Below are positions 8,488 to 17,200 of a stretch of DNA of 45,696 nucleotides, one piece after another. Both the position numbers and the translations under genes were made by a program. Each line of letters begins with the position of its first letter. Position 1 is the stretch's first letter. This DNA is from a virus: the IMG/VR virus record IMGVR_UViG_3300005441_000003, positions 1-45,696 of that record; one strand, 5' to 3'. Under the pieces are notes generated by a model, which had not been told where the DNA came from, did not search any database, and saw only the letters and a list, made by a program, of their open reading frames with translations.

Positions 8488-9498
8488 TTACGCGACGGCG
8501 GTTTCGGAATTGACGATCTTGTCGCAGCGTCGGACTGGCACTTCTTCGAACATCATCACGCGACGGCCGGCGACGGTGTCCATGGTCAGTGTCGAGCTTG
8601 CGACTTTGTTGGTGATCTGACGGCGCAGGAAGGAACGCACCGTGCGGTTCATGTAGAAGCCCCATCGGACGCTGCCGCTGTCGGTCTCGGGGACCAACTC
8701 GAGAGCCTGCGTCATTAGGTCGATGAGGTCGGCACCGGTTCCGGCGTTCTTCGTGAGTGCAGTGTAATCAAGATTGCAAATTCGCACGATAAAACGCCAA
8801 TCGGGCACGCTCAGGCCGCAGTCCATGCGGAAGTGATCGCGGTACATTTCCGCGCGACCACTGGCACCGTCGACGTTCTCGACGGTCACGACGCCCTTGT
8901 CGGTGTGCTTGAGTCCACCAACGGAGCCCTGAGGATAGATGCCGTGCGCGGACTGGTCGCCCCAGCCAATCAACCACACGCTGGTCAGGTTCGAAGCACC
9001 CGTACCGTTAATCACGTTCTCGGCAGTTTTCGCCGTCGACGTGGACAGTGCGTTGAAACGCGGAGCGAGACCCGTGAAGGCTTCCGGTTCGGAAGCATCA
9101 TTGCCATAGAACAAGGTGTCCGCGAATTCCTGGGCGATCCCTTCAATGTGGGCACGGGCTTCGGAGAGACGAAAGGCCGCGGCATTGTTGGCAATGTCCG
9201 CCAATGCCTGATCGATTTCGGCATACGCTTCGAGCATGCCGCAGTTGTCGGTGACTTTTGCGCGCGCGCTCTTTGTGGGCTGCACGCCACCGTACAATTT
9301 GCGCCATGTCGGGGTCGGTAAACCGGTACGCACCACAGTTTGGTTACCGGTCGGCAGATTCCCCTCTTTCATGGGGATGTCTTTCATGATGTCGTTGGTC
9401 TGATTCAGAATCTCCGCAACAGTTGCGATTGAACTGTCGGGATTCATTGCATTGACAACGTCAAGCAACGTGGGATTGATCGCACTGAGTACTGCCAC
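8488..9498 (-). CDS. Major capsid protein, HK97 fold (Bbp17-like, 336 aa)
   Basis: The sequence from VLSAINPTLLDVVNAMNPD onward, including ILNQTNDIMKDIPMKEGN, LPTPTWRKLYGGV and AYAEIDQALADIANN, is typical of the BPP-1-type major capsid family. The length and its position between scaffold and cement genes agree. Translation starts at GTG 9498 behind a strong AAGGAGGA site. It should form the icosahedral shell with the upstream scaffold protein as assembly template. Confidence 0.92.
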   Translation of the reverse strand: MAVLSAINPTLLDVVNAMNPDSSIATVAEILNQTNDIMKDIPMKEGNLPTGNQTVVRTGLPTPTWRKLYGGVQPTKSARAKVTDNCGMLEAYAEIDQALADIANNAAAFRLSEARAHIEGIAQEFADTLFYGNDASEPEAFTGLAPRFNALSTSTAKTAENVINGTGASNLTSVWLIGWGDQSAHGIYPQGSVGGLKHTDKGVVTVENVDGASGRAEMYRDHFRMDCGLSVPDWRFIVRICNLDYTALTKNAGTGADLIDLMTQALELVPETDSGSVRWGFYMNRTVRSFLRRQITNKVASSTLTMDTVAGRRVMMFEEVPVRRCDKIVNSETAVA

Positions 9499-9552
9499 AA
9501 GTCCTCCTTGACTCGTTCGCCCCGCCCATCCGTGGACGAGGTCGGAAAATGG

Positions 9553-10185
9553 TTAGCTCTTCGCCATCGATGGATACATCGCCGCGGCCTTTTCGGCTTC
9601 GGTTTTGGGTCGGTCGTGACCGGCGCCGGCGCGAGCATTCAAAGGCATGCTGTCCTCTTTCATGGCTCGCCCGATCGATCGCAGTAAGCGCACAACATGA
9701 ATGTTGTTACCCAGGCCGGTATCGTTGAGCATCTTTCGAAGATCTTCGGTACCGAACCGGGTCAACGCGCGCTGGACGTCTTGTTCGGTCGCCGAGCGGT
9801 TTGCGCCGCCCAGGTCCTTGTCCGCCCAGGTCTGCGTTTCCCATTCCTTGATGGCTTGTTCGACGGTCTGTTGTGAACGTGAGGCGAATCCGCTCACCCG
9901 TTCGTGCAGGAAGTCCACGAACTGTTGAGCCTGTTCTCCGGAGAATCCTCGCTCTCGCGCATAGGCGGCGATCTTCTCTGCGTCCTCTTTGGGATCGAAC
10001 AGCGATTCGTCTTTGAATTTGAGTTCATACTTTTCGGGCACCAGCTTCTTGCGCTCCGCTTCGGACGTGGTTTTGAATTCCTCCACGGCAGAAGTTTTCA
10101 CGGTCGGAAGGTAGTTCTCGAAAAATGCTTTTTGCTCCGGAGACAGTGAGGTCTCAAACGAAGCGGAATCTTTAATCTCAGCCAT
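9553..10185 (-). CDS. Capsid scaffold / assembly protein (210 aa)
   Basis: A charged, helix-rich protein immediately upstream of the capsid gene. It contains EDAEKIAAYARERGFSGEQA and FVDFLHERVSGFASRSQQTV, a pattern common in podovirus scaffold proteins, and has a disordered C-terminal tail (GAGHDRPKTEAEKAAAMYP). Scaffolds guide procapsid assembly and leave before DNA packaging. It follows the Bbp19-like gene by 3 bp. The Shine-Dalgarno candidate is distant (GGGGGAG, about 14 bases away), so coupling to the upstream gene is likely. Confidence 0.8.
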   Translation of the reverse strand: MAEIKDSASFETSLSPEQKAFFENYLPTVKTSAVEEFKTTSEAERKKLVPEKYELKFKDESLFDPKEDAEKIAAYARERGFSGEQAQQFVDFLHERVSGFASRSQQTVEQAIKEWETQTWADKDLGGANRSATEQDVQRALTRFGTEDLRKMLNDTGLGNNIHVVRLLRSIGRAMKEDSMPLNARAGAGHDRPKTEAEKAAAMYPSMAKS

Positions 10186-10188
10186 AAG

Positions 10189-10581
10189 CTAGGCGTTCTC
10201 CCCCGGATCGACGTCCGGTTCTGTTTCGGGTTGCTTGTCCCGCTGCCGCACGCGCAGCGATTCGGCTTCGCGCTCGTCTTGTTGGGCTTGTGCGATGCGC
10301 TCTTGTTCCAATTTGATCCAGATGAACGGGTCGACGGCTTCGAGCAAAGCCCGTTGCGCGTCCGCGATATCGCGTAAGGCCGCAGTGTAGTAGACGCCGC
10401 TATCGGCGCGAAACGTGGGCTTGGCTTGGGTCTCCGTCGCGTGGATGAAATGCCGCACGACATACCGGCCGCTTGCGGTTGAGAGCACTTCGCGAATTGC
10501 CGAGAACAAACGGTCCTCGTCGCGCTTCGTTTTCTTCTTGGCCTGCCGGATTTGTTCTTTGTCGGCCGCGTTGCGGTTCAT
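10189..10581 (-). CDS. Bbp19-like phage protein (130 aa)
   Basis: The pattern DEDRLFSAIREVLSTASGRYVVRHFI, then FRADSGVYYTAALRDIADA, matches the Bbp19-like family found next to scaffold and capsid genes in BPP-1 relatives. The molecular role of the family is not known to me. The C-terminus is charged and low in complexity. The start overlaps the upstream secreted LamG-like gene by 4 bases (ATGA). Confidence 0.72.
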   Translation of the reverse strand: MNRNAADKEQIRQAKKKTKRDEDRLFSAIREVLSTASGRYVVRHFIHATETQAKPTFRADSGVYYTAALRDIADAQRALLEAVDPFIWIKLEQERIAQAQQDEREAESLRVRQRDKQPETEPDVDPGENA

Positions 10582-11819
10582 CGGGCGACCTCCGTTCCGA
10601 GAACGGCAAAAGTCGTGGCGTCGAGGACGTTTTTATTTCTCGTCCACACCCACTGACGTGGATCGCTGACGGCACTGTTGCGGGTAGCACTGTTGCCCAA
10701 CCACAGTTCGTCGATCGTGTCGGCGGTGGATCCGTACCCAGACGAACTTGGATCAGGAGTGCCAGTGAAAACGTGATTGGACCCTACTCCGGTGTTCTGC
10801 GTGAACGTAACGGTGTTGGTCTGGCCGTCGTCGAGCGTGAGATTGAGGCTGACGTGTGAAGCGTCGACGTTGATGTTGTACTTCGTGAGCAGATGCCACG
10901 CGCCATCGTTGACCGAGGTGTCCAGTTTGATGTCTGTCGCCGCGAGGTCACTGGCTTTGATCAGGTTCTGGCAGCAATGGTATCCGGACGTGCTGATGTT
11001 GAAGCCAAACGTGTATTGCTGGCCCCCACCGTCGCTCGATTCGTTGTAGGGATACGTGATGGCCCGAGATGCACTGGTTTTGATCAATACATCAACCGTG
11101 TTGCTACTCAGGTTTGCGAGATACCAAGTTGAGGGAAAGACTACATAGCTTGTCCCTCCGGTCGGTGTTGCCGCGGCACCAAACTTCCCTCCTGTGGAGG
11201 AGGTGACACCAACAGTCCCAGTAATGCTGACGCCGTTCCGAGCGCCCAAGGCATCGTTGATGTTCAGGCTCCCGCCAGAGTTCTCAAAGTGGTAGACCGA
11301 TATGTAACCAGCGGCACTGTAGGTCCCCGACGCATCGCTGGCATCAGTGGTCTTCGTGGGATTGTCATGGCAGAGATAGAACGTCGTGTCGACCGTGTGC
11401 GAGAGATCGCGCTTCACATTCACGATCACGTGGCCAGTCGTGCCGTCGTACAACTGCTTCTCGTATCCCGTGATCGGCGTTGTGCAGGTGTCCGAGTACG
11501 GGCGGATGTCGTCGCCTTGCGCATCGGCAACGTGTCCGCCATTGGCAAGCGTCTTGAATCGATCGTCTGTGTAGTCGAGCTGGACGATGAAGTGGTTAAC
11601 GTCCTCTGCCGTGCAGCACGCACCGCTCCCAACCTTGGTGTGATCGACAACGACCGGACTGTAGTAAAGGAAGACGTCTGGCGCAGATCCCGCATCCGAT
11701 ACACCAAGCAGCGTTAACCCGGACTGTTCTGCAAGAAGCTTGACCGGAGGCATACTCACCGCGGACACAAATCCGCCGCAGATCAGCAACGCAAACAGAA
11801 GCGTGGAGAGCCGTTTCAC
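10578..11819 (-). CDS. Secreted DUF2341/LamG-like beta-sandwich protein (413 aa)
   Basis: The N-terminus MKRLSTLLFALLICGGFVSA is a clear signal peptide. Residues ~45-150 resemble DUF2341-type sequence (LYYSP, HFIVQLDY, FYLCHDNP). Residues ~165-410 look like a LamG/concanavalin-like sandwich (ISVYHFENSGG, TVDVLIKTS, DTIDELWLGNSATR), folds that bind glycans or proteins. It starts with GTG 11819, 1 bp after the stop of another secreted-protein gene. It lies between portal and capsid genes, where BPP-1-type phages usually carry no exported protein. A decoration protein, adhesin or released glycan-binding protein are all possible. Confidence 0.68.
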   Translation of the reverse strand: MKRLSTLLFALLICGGFVSAVSMPPVKLLAEQSGLTLLGVSDAGSAPDVFLYYSPVVVDHTKVGSGACCTAEDVNHFIVQLDYTDDRFKTLANGGHVADAQGDDIRPYSDTCTTPITGYEKQLYDGTTGHVIVNVKRDLSHTVDTTFYLCHDNPTKTTDASDASGTYSAAGYISVYHFENSGGSLNINDALGARNGVSITGTVGVTSSTGGKFGAAATPTGGTSYVVFPSTWYLANLSSNTVDVLIKTSASRAITYPYNESSDGGGQQYTFGFNISTSGYHCCQNLIKASDLAATDIKLDTSVNDGAWHLLTKYNINVDASHVSLNLTLDDGQTNTVTFTQNTGVGSNHVFTGTPDPSSSGYGSTADTIDELWLGNSATRNSAVSDPRQWVWTRNKNVLDATTFAVLGTEVAR

Positions 11820-11820
11820 G

Positions 11821-12924
11821 TTAGTAGCTCACCGTCGATTTGTAGCCAGAGCAGGAGATTTTTGTACTCGAGCCGGTCGTCACGTTCGCCGAATACAATG
11901 CGTTACCCGCTGTCGGCACTTTCAGCGGAGCTGGGAATACGTATGTGCCGCCGCCGCCCCCCGTTGTGGCCACTGTCGCGGCCGGTGCCGGAAGCACATA
12001 GAGCGTCGTGCCGCCGCTGCCGTCCTGCAACAGAATGTCGGTCGATACCGTCGTGCTCGCGTTCGACGTCGTGCATTGCGTGATGTAGAGATAATTCGAT
12101 GCGGTCCCGCCAACCGTCGACGTGGACGTGGTACCGGTCATCGCGGAAGTCACCGCGCCGCTAACCAGGGTCGCGCCCTCGGGTAACCCGCTCGGGTACT
12201 CCTGCACGACGCGGACACCGCCCTTCAAGGTGTCGCACGAAAGATACGTCGCGGTGGCAGTGGTTGGTGTCGGCGGCGACGTGGCCACGAGACACGGAAT
12301 CGTATTGATGGCCGTCGAGCCCGGCGTGTTCCCATTCCCCTTGTTGCCGGTCTGGATGACCACCACGGAACCGGTCGAGATGTTTTCAATCGCCGTCTTG
12401 ACCGATTGCTGGGTTGCTTCCAGATTCAACAACGATGTATTCAGGTTCGTACCCGCATTCGCGGTCACCGTTCCCGTTGTGCTTGTCGTGACGGTCGTGG
12501 ATCCCGGTGCGATATCGCGCCATCCAATCAGGTCCGCGTACACGGTGCCTGTGCCGGTTTTGGAATTCAGTACGATCTTGAGCCACGGCTGAAAGCCCGT
12601 GCCGATGACCGTACCGAATGTCGTTGCCGTGACCGGCAACGTGCCCGAGGAGAGCGTCGACCATGTCGAGAAGCTTCCTGGCGATCCGCTCGAATCCGGC
12701 GCCCCATCGAATTCCACCGACACTCCCGAAAATCCCGTCGAGTAATAAGTAAACTGCCACACCGTACAACCGGCCTTGCGGTTATCCAGGTTTGAACTGG
12801 AACCGGCCGCGGTAAATTCCGCGTGCAGGCGGCAACCTTCGTCAGGAACTTTCTGAGTGGCAATCTGTCCGAATCCCGGCAGACTCAAAAGCATCAATGC
12901 GCAAATCAATGAAATCCGTTTCAT
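11821..12924 (-). CDS. Secreted Ser/Thr-rich beta protein, function unknown (367 aa)
   Basis: I chose ATG 12924 because AAAGGTACCCC precedes it and it exposes a good signal peptide (MKRISLICALMLLSLPGFGQ). An upstream in-frame start would bury this. The mature part is rich in Thr, Ser, Gly and Val (TTVTTSTTGTVTANAGTNLN, ATVATTGGGGGTYVFP), as in fibrous or beta-sheet adhesin-like proteins. I recognise no catalytic motif. It sits with the LamG-like gene downstream and DUF1508 gene upstream (13 bp gap), forming an accessory block within the late operon. Confidence 0.6.
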   Translation of the reverse strand: MKRISLICALMLLSLPGFGQIATQKVPDEGCRLHAEFTAAGSSSNLDNRKAGCTVWQFTYYSTGFSGVSVEFDGAPDSSGSPGSFSTWSTLSSGTLPVTATTFGTVIGTGFQPWLKIVLNSKTGTGTVYADLIGWRDIAPGSTTVTTSTTGTVTANAGTNLNTSLLNLEATQQSVKTAIENISTGSVVVIQTGNKGNGNTPGSTAINTIPCLVATSPPTPTTATATYLSCDTLKGGVRVVQEYPSGLPEGATLVSGAVTSAMTGTTSTSTVGGTASNYLYITQCTTSNASTTVSTDILLQDGSGGTTLYVLPAPAATVATTGGGGGTYVFPAPLKVPTAGNALYSANVTTGSSTKISCSGYKSTVSY

Positions 12925-12937
12925 TGGGGTACCTTTC

Positions 12938-13126
12938 CTAGTCCTTGAGGGCGTAATCGCGTATGCCCAGACTTGCAATCAATCGCAAGAGTCCGCGCTT
13001 GCAGGTCGCCCGGCGTTTGTATGTTTCGCTGGAACGGGCGATCTGGCGCCCGTTGCGATGACTGAGCCGCCAAAAGAATTCCCCGTTTCGGCTGCGCTCG
13101 ACGGTCGCGGTGTATTTCGGCTGCAT
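12938..13126 (-). CDS. DUF1508 (YegP-like) small protein (62 aa)
   Basis: The segment RNGEFFWRLSHRNGRQIARS followed by SETYKRRATCKRGLLRLI is the signature of a single DUF1508 repeat, which folds into a small alpha/beta unit and is widespread in bacteria with no defined role. The ATG overlaps the stop of the upstream transferase gene (TGATG), so it is co-translated with it. Its presence in a phage late operon is unusual. Confidence 0.65.
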   Translation of the reverse strand: MQPKYTATVERSRNGEFFWRLSHRNGRQIARSSETYKRRATCKRGLLRLIASLGIRDYALKD

Positions 13127-13806
13127 CAGGCAGTCTCCTTTTCAAAGCGTGAGGGCGTACAGAATCGCTCCGTTAAAAACTCTTTCACTTCCGTGCTCAC
13201 CCGGCCGCGCGACGAATAGAACGGCCCAACCATTGGACGCTGTCGCTTGCAGTCGCTCATGCGTGCGAGGTTCAACGCTACACGGAAGATGTTGCCGTAC
13301 AGCGACCGGAATAGACCGCGCTTCCAGAACGGCACAATCTCCGCGAGCTGTTGCACCTTGTCGCGCTCCACGGGAAACGGCACATGCACCCCGAAGTCGA
13401 GCGGGTCGGTGAACTGCCGGCGCGTGAGGATGTCCAAGGTTTCGGCCCGGCGCTTGTTGTACGGGCTGGTGATTCGGCGCACGCGTGCGAGATGTGAACG
13501 AATCAAACCCATGTGGTACGTCGGCAGGGTGTCCATTTTCGCCAAAAGGTAAAAGTCATCGTTCATCAAGACGAACCGTTCCGGCAGCAGCGGCAGCGCC
13601 TTGAGGAGTTTTCCGCCCACCCGTTCCGCTTTGTCGATGCCGGTTTCCTCCATCGGGATCCGGATCACATTCCGTGCGAAGGCGGGAACATTCCCAACAA
13701 TCGCCACACTCGATATCGGCGCGTAGTTCTCCAACGACCGCAGCGAGTAGCGCAGTTCGTTGTTGCCCCAAATAGAGCCTTTGCCGATGAGGTAGACGAA
13801 GTGCAT
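13126..13806 (-). CDS. Stealth-like sugar-phosphate transferase (226 aa)
   Basis: ELRYSLRSLENYAP near residue 17 and the LPERFVLMNDDFYLL segment near 75 match conserved regions CR1/CR2 of Stealth proteins, which transfer hexose-1-phosphate units in capsule-type polysaccharide synthesis. The Asp pair in MNDD is the likely metal/nucleotide site. It is shorter than cellular Stealth proteins and its C-terminal half is diverged. It is coupled to neighbours on both sides (TAATG upstream, TGATG downstream). A role in modifying virion or host-surface glycans is inference from the family and context. Confidence 0.65.
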   Translation of the reverse strand: MHFVYLIGKGSIWGNNELRYSLRSLENYAPISSVAIVGNVPAFARNVIRIPMEETGIDKAERVGGKLLKALPLLPERFVLMNDDFYLLAKMDTLPTYHMGLIRSHLARVRRITSPYNKRRAETLDILTRRQFTDPLDFGVHVPFPVERDKVQQLAEIVPFWKRGLFRSLYGNIFRVALNLARMSDCKRQRPMVGPFYSSRGRVSTEVKEFLTERFCTPSRFEKETA

Positions 13807-14567
13807 TACGCGAGATCCACTTCGATATAGAGCACGGTCGCCGTCAGGGTGTTGGCCGCATGCCCGCCCGTGAAATCCTCATTGTCATTGGTCGCGTTCA
13901 GATACAGAGCATCCACGCCCGGCCCACCCGCTGCGGAGCCCAGGCCATTGTCCGAATAGATACCGAGAGCGCATTCCCTCACGGTTCCGCTCGATAGCAT
14001 GCTGGAACCCGAGACGGATGCTGTGAACGCGGCGCCGCCGTTAACCGAGAGTACAGAAGCGACGTCGATATTGGTGTAATCGCCGGCCGTATGATCCACG
14101 GCCAAATACGCCATGATTGGCACGAAGGACGTCCGCTCTTTCGCAGGGACCAGCGGGAAGCCCCGCGCGCTATTCATCGTCGGGAGGGACTTGATTTGGT
14201 CATTCGACAACCGCACGGAAACTTTCTTGATCTGCGCCGGTAATCCCGCGGGCACCGTCTCGCCAATCGTCGCGTCGATGTCCCCAGTGAATTCGTCGGA
14301 CTCGTCGATATCGTCGGCAACGAAGCGGTAGAACCGGGAATGCGTTGTCTCGTTTTTGACCGTGCCCGAAATCAGCGTCGATTCGGCTTCAACGACAATC
14401 TCAAACGCATAAATGGAGTCACCGCGCTCCAACCGGATTTTGCCGACAAAGCCACCGGACTCTTCCGTGGTCACGGCATAAGTCGCACTCTCGCCAGCCC
14501 CCAATGAAAACGTCGGGCCGACTCCCGCTTCGGTGAAGTTGTGGGTGTAGGTTGTGATCTGTGACAT
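13806..14567 (-). CDS. Uncharacterised beta-rich virion-module protein (253 aa)
   Basis: I do not recognise a family. The protein has no signal peptide and no clear membrane segment. It is rich in beta-forming, acidic and Gly/Ser residues (for example VKNETTHSRFYRFVADD and LYLNATNDNEDFTGGHAANT). It follows the portal gene directly (its ATG lies upstream of nothing but a 1-bp junction at 14567/14568) and is coupled to the transferase gene by a TAATG overlap. A head fibre, head decoration or connector-associated role is possible. Confidence 0.55.
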   Translation of the reverse strand: MSQITTYTHNFTEAGVGPTFSLGAGESATYAVTTEESGGFVGKIRLERGDSIYAFEIVVEAESTLISGTVKNETTHSRFYRFVADDIDESDEFTGDIDATIGETVPAGLPAQIKKVSVRLSNDQIKSLPTMNSARGFPLVPAKERTSFVPIMAYLAVDHTAGDYTNIDVASVLSVNGGAAFTASVSGSSMLSSGTVRECALGIYSDNGLGSAAGGPGVDALYLNATNDNEDFTGGHAANTLTATVLYIEVDLA

Positions 14568-16253
14568 TTACTCTCCTTGCATCACCGTATCGAGTGCGGT
14601 GTTTTGATCCATCGGGGTTGTGCCTAAATCTTTCGCGGCTTTCGCCTGCATTTGTGCCTGTTCGGCGGCCATCATCTGCGCTTGCTGTTGTTGTCGCTGC
14701 TGTGCGATTTGCGCGGCTTCGTCATCCGATCGCAGCATCTTGGGCGGAACGCCGGTCATGTCCGCGTACTCGTTCATCACTTCCGCCCAATTCACTTTAT
14801 CGAGCACTTCGGGCGCGATCGGTGCGACGGCCAGCGTGGTTTGGATGAATCGATCGACGGGGCCAATGCGGACGAGCTTCAATGCCCGGTTCAACATCGA
14901 GACGTAATTCAGCGTCAACCGTACGCCGAGTAATTCTTGCGGGGGTTCCGGCAGCATGCCCGCCCGTTCCATCATCGGGAAGATGCGGTCAAAAGTCGGT
15001 TCGTGCAGTTCGTCGTTGTTGCGCTCCACGACCTGAGAGAGCGCCCAGAATTTTTCCTCGTGCCGTTCTTCAATTTCGCGCGCGGTTTTCTGCGGACTCG
15101 GAGACGAGGCAATCATCAAGAACAAGTCTTCGTAGAACGCGCGCCGGATGAGGAAACGCACGTCCTCGATATCGACCCGCAGGTCCCCGATGGACAACGA
15201 GACTTCATGCACGGGCCGAATACCCTTGTCTTGATTCAAGGCATCGAGCGCGTTGTACTCGCCAGGCAGGAGTGAGATTTGTTTCAGTTGAGACGGTCCC
15301 TGCAATGGCGGGTTAACCATCTTTTCGAGGGCTTGCCCTTTGCGCTTGGTTTCCACCTGTAACTGCTGAATGTCCCCGAGGGCGTCCATTGCCGGGCAGC
15401 TGGACCCGTAGATATCGCCCACGACCGCGTCCCACCGGGGCGCCACAATCGGAAACTCGTTGAAGCCGGATTCCTTCAGAAACCCGCTGTGTCCTTTTTC
15501 GAAGTGGCAGGAGTAGAACGGGAGATGCTTCGCTTCAACGCGGTATTCGTCCGCGTCCCGGTTGGGTGAGACGATCCAGCAGACATCCACATTCGTTTCG
15601 TAGTCGTGCTGGTCCCACAGCTTCTTGACGTTCGGGGAGCAGACGGACCAATCGAACTTGCCCGTCTCCGCATCGAATACGAATTGTTCGACGATCTGCG
15701 CGACCGTCATTTGATACTCATGCACGAAGGTGTCGACGGTTCCACGATTCGACACCCCCAATGCATACGATCCCACCGGGAACGGGTAACACCGGAACAG
15801 ATCCCGGCTATCTTCCATGATGGCCATGCAACCGGTTCCGAATGTGCCCTCGTCCCCGTACAACGTGGGATACGCGTTATAGAGATTCGTGGAGGCGAAG
15901 ACGGCATACATGATGCGCGTCACATCATGGAGCCATTCCTTGACCGGTCCCCACTTCGCTAGATTCGGATCCGGTACGCCAAGCTCAAACCACGGGCTTG
16001 CGGGGTTGCTCATCCCGGTCGCCATGCCACTAATGAGAGTCCGCAGCGCAAACGTGGCCGTCGAATCGATGATTCGGCGGTTGCGTTTATCCCCGCGGTT
16101 CCGATCGCTGGCCAAGGTGCGCAACCGTTGCGGCCGGATGAAATCCGCCAGTTCGCGCCAATGACTTTCAAACGAACCGCGCTCCTTCATCAGCGTGGCC
16201 TGGATCGTGTCGTATTGCTGGCGCTTCGAGATATCGAGACCGAACTTAGCCAC
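14568..16253 (-). CDS. Portal / head-tail connector protein (561 aa)
   Basis: The opening (KRQQYDTIQATLMKERGSFE, HWRELADFIRPQR) and ATFALRTLISGMATGMSNPA are typical of the T7 gp8-type head-tail connector family, which forms the dodecameric portal for packaging and tail attachment. Length is normal (510-600 aa). The C-terminus is Gln/Ala-rich and helical (AQQRQQQQAQMMAAEQAQ). It starts with GTG 16253 and overlaps the endolysin stop by 8 bp. Confidence 0.93.
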   Translation of the reverse strand: MAKFGLDISKRQQYDTIQATLMKERGSFESHWRELADFIRPQRLRTLASDRNRGDKRNRRIIDSTATFALRTLISGMATGMSNPASPWFELGVPDPNLAKWGPVKEWLHDVTRIMYAVFASTNLYNAYPTLYGDEGTFGTGCMAIMEDSRDLFRCYPFPVGSYALGVSNRGTVDTFVHEYQMTVAQIVEQFVFDAETGKFDWSVCSPNVKKLWDQHDYETNVDVCWIVSPNRDADEYRVEAKHLPFYSCHFEKGHSGFLKESGFNEFPIVAPRWDAVVGDIYGSSCPAMDALGDIQQLQVETKRKGQALEKMVNPPLQGPSQLKQISLLPGEYNALDALNQDKGIRPVHEVSLSIGDLRVDIEDVRFLIRRAFYEDLFLMIASSPSPQKTAREIEERHEEKFWALSQVVERNNDELHEPTFDRIFPMMERAGMLPEPPQELLGVRLTLNYVSMLNRALKLVRIGPVDRFIQTTLAVAPIAPEVLDKVNWAEVMNEYADMTGVPPKMLRSDDEAAQIAQQRQQQQAQMMAAEQAQMQAKAAKDLGTTPMDQNTALDTVMQGE

Positions 16254-16737
16254 GGATCAACTCACTTTCAATGACGAAGGCTTGGACCGCGAAGCATCGC
16301 CGGATCCAGCCTTGAGCGTAGGTGTCGAAGCCATCCCGGGTACCGTAGTAAACAACGCGATTGGTCAGCAGCTTCTTGAGGGTTTCCAATGCCGGCGCGA
16401 CCACCGATAGCGCGATTGTCTGCGGACCGATTAAACCGTCGACATGAGCACCGACCGCACGTTGCAGGAATTCGATGGAGGGCTTCAGGCCAGGATTAAC
16501 AGCGGCATCAAAGAGAGGCAAACGAAGGTAGGACGGAAAGTGCTCACAGCGCGCAGGTTCCCAATAGTGCAATCGGTAGATGGCAGTCGCATCGTTTAGC
16601 GAGAAAGTTGGATTGGAGACTTCCGGGTGATACCGCGAGGAGATCCCCCACTTCGTGAGTCCGCCGCGGTCCCGTTCGTCATGGGACAGAACGCCCTCTT
16701 GCTTGAGGGTGAATTCCACTGCGGTTTCAAACGTCAA
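16246..16737 (-). CDS. GH108 endolysin (N-acetylmuramidase-type, 163 aa)
   Basis: The N-terminus reads FTLKQEGVLSHDERDRGGLTKWGIS, the GH108 motif with the catalytic Glu in KQEG (residue 14) and the D..D.GG.T.WGI pattern. The C-terminal half has a peptidoglycan-binding-3-like segment (GAHVDGLIGPQTIAL). It should cleave peptidoglycan at lysis. There is no signal peptide, so it is holin-dependent. The start is TTG 16737 with GGAGG 9 bases upstream. The holin gene is next upstream. Confidence 0.85.
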   Translation of the reverse strand: MTFETAVEFTLKQEGVLSHDERDRGGLTKWGISSRYHPEVSNPTFSLNDATAIYRLHYWEPARCEHFPSYLRLPLFDAAVNPGLKPSIEFLQRAVGAHVDGLIGPQTIALSVVAPALETLKKLLTNRVVYYGTRDGFDTYAQGWIRRCFAVQAFVIESELIRG

Positions 16738-16787
16738 TGCGATGCGCCTCCGTGCGTTCTATGGGGACGTCGACCGGCCCCCTGCGG

Positions 16788-17198
16788 TTATTTCGTGACG
16801 GTCTGCCGCTTTTCCCAACTCCGCGCGCCGGTATATCCGAGAACAGCCGCCCCGAATAACCAGAACAACGCCTCGGGGAAGTCGACGGGCTTACGGCCAA
16901 TCAGCGGAAATATGATGTAGTTGCAGGCCAGGATGATGTTGACGTTGTACATGAACGTCGGCCGCGCCCTGGATGTGAACTTGTCGCCCGACTTTGCTTC
17001 TGCCTGAATGTTCTGGGAAGCGGCGTCCGCCAGCTTCGCCTCGAGGTTCGCGTCGATTTCCGCAAGCTTGGCTTCGTGCTCGCGCAACTGTTGATCGACT
17101 TCCGCTTTGGCGGCCGGTGTGAGCTTGAACGCCCCCACAATCTCTTTGATGAGGTCGCCGATACTGCCTGTCCCGAGAACCTTGTCGAGTAGTGCCAT
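16788..17198 (-). CDS. Holin family protein (136 aa)
   Basis: Residues 1-75 form a charged amphipathic or coiled region (LREHEAKLAEIDANLEAKLA). Residues ~80-125 contain two hydrophobic segments (YNVNIILACNYIIFPLIG and ALFWLFGAAVLGYTGA) joined by a short turn, ending with a basic tail (SWEKRQTVTK). This matches the GTA/phage 3TM-type holin family. It would permeabilise the inner membrane for the endolysin encoded just downstream. Confidence 0.72.
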   Translation of the reverse strand: MALLDKVLGTGSIGDLIKEIVGAFKLTPAAKAEVDQQLREHEAKLAEIDANLEAKLADAASQNIQAEAKSGDKFTSRARPTFMYNVNIILACNYIIFPLIGRKPVDFPEALFWLFGAAVLGYTGARSWEKRQTVTK

Positions 17199-17200
17199 AG

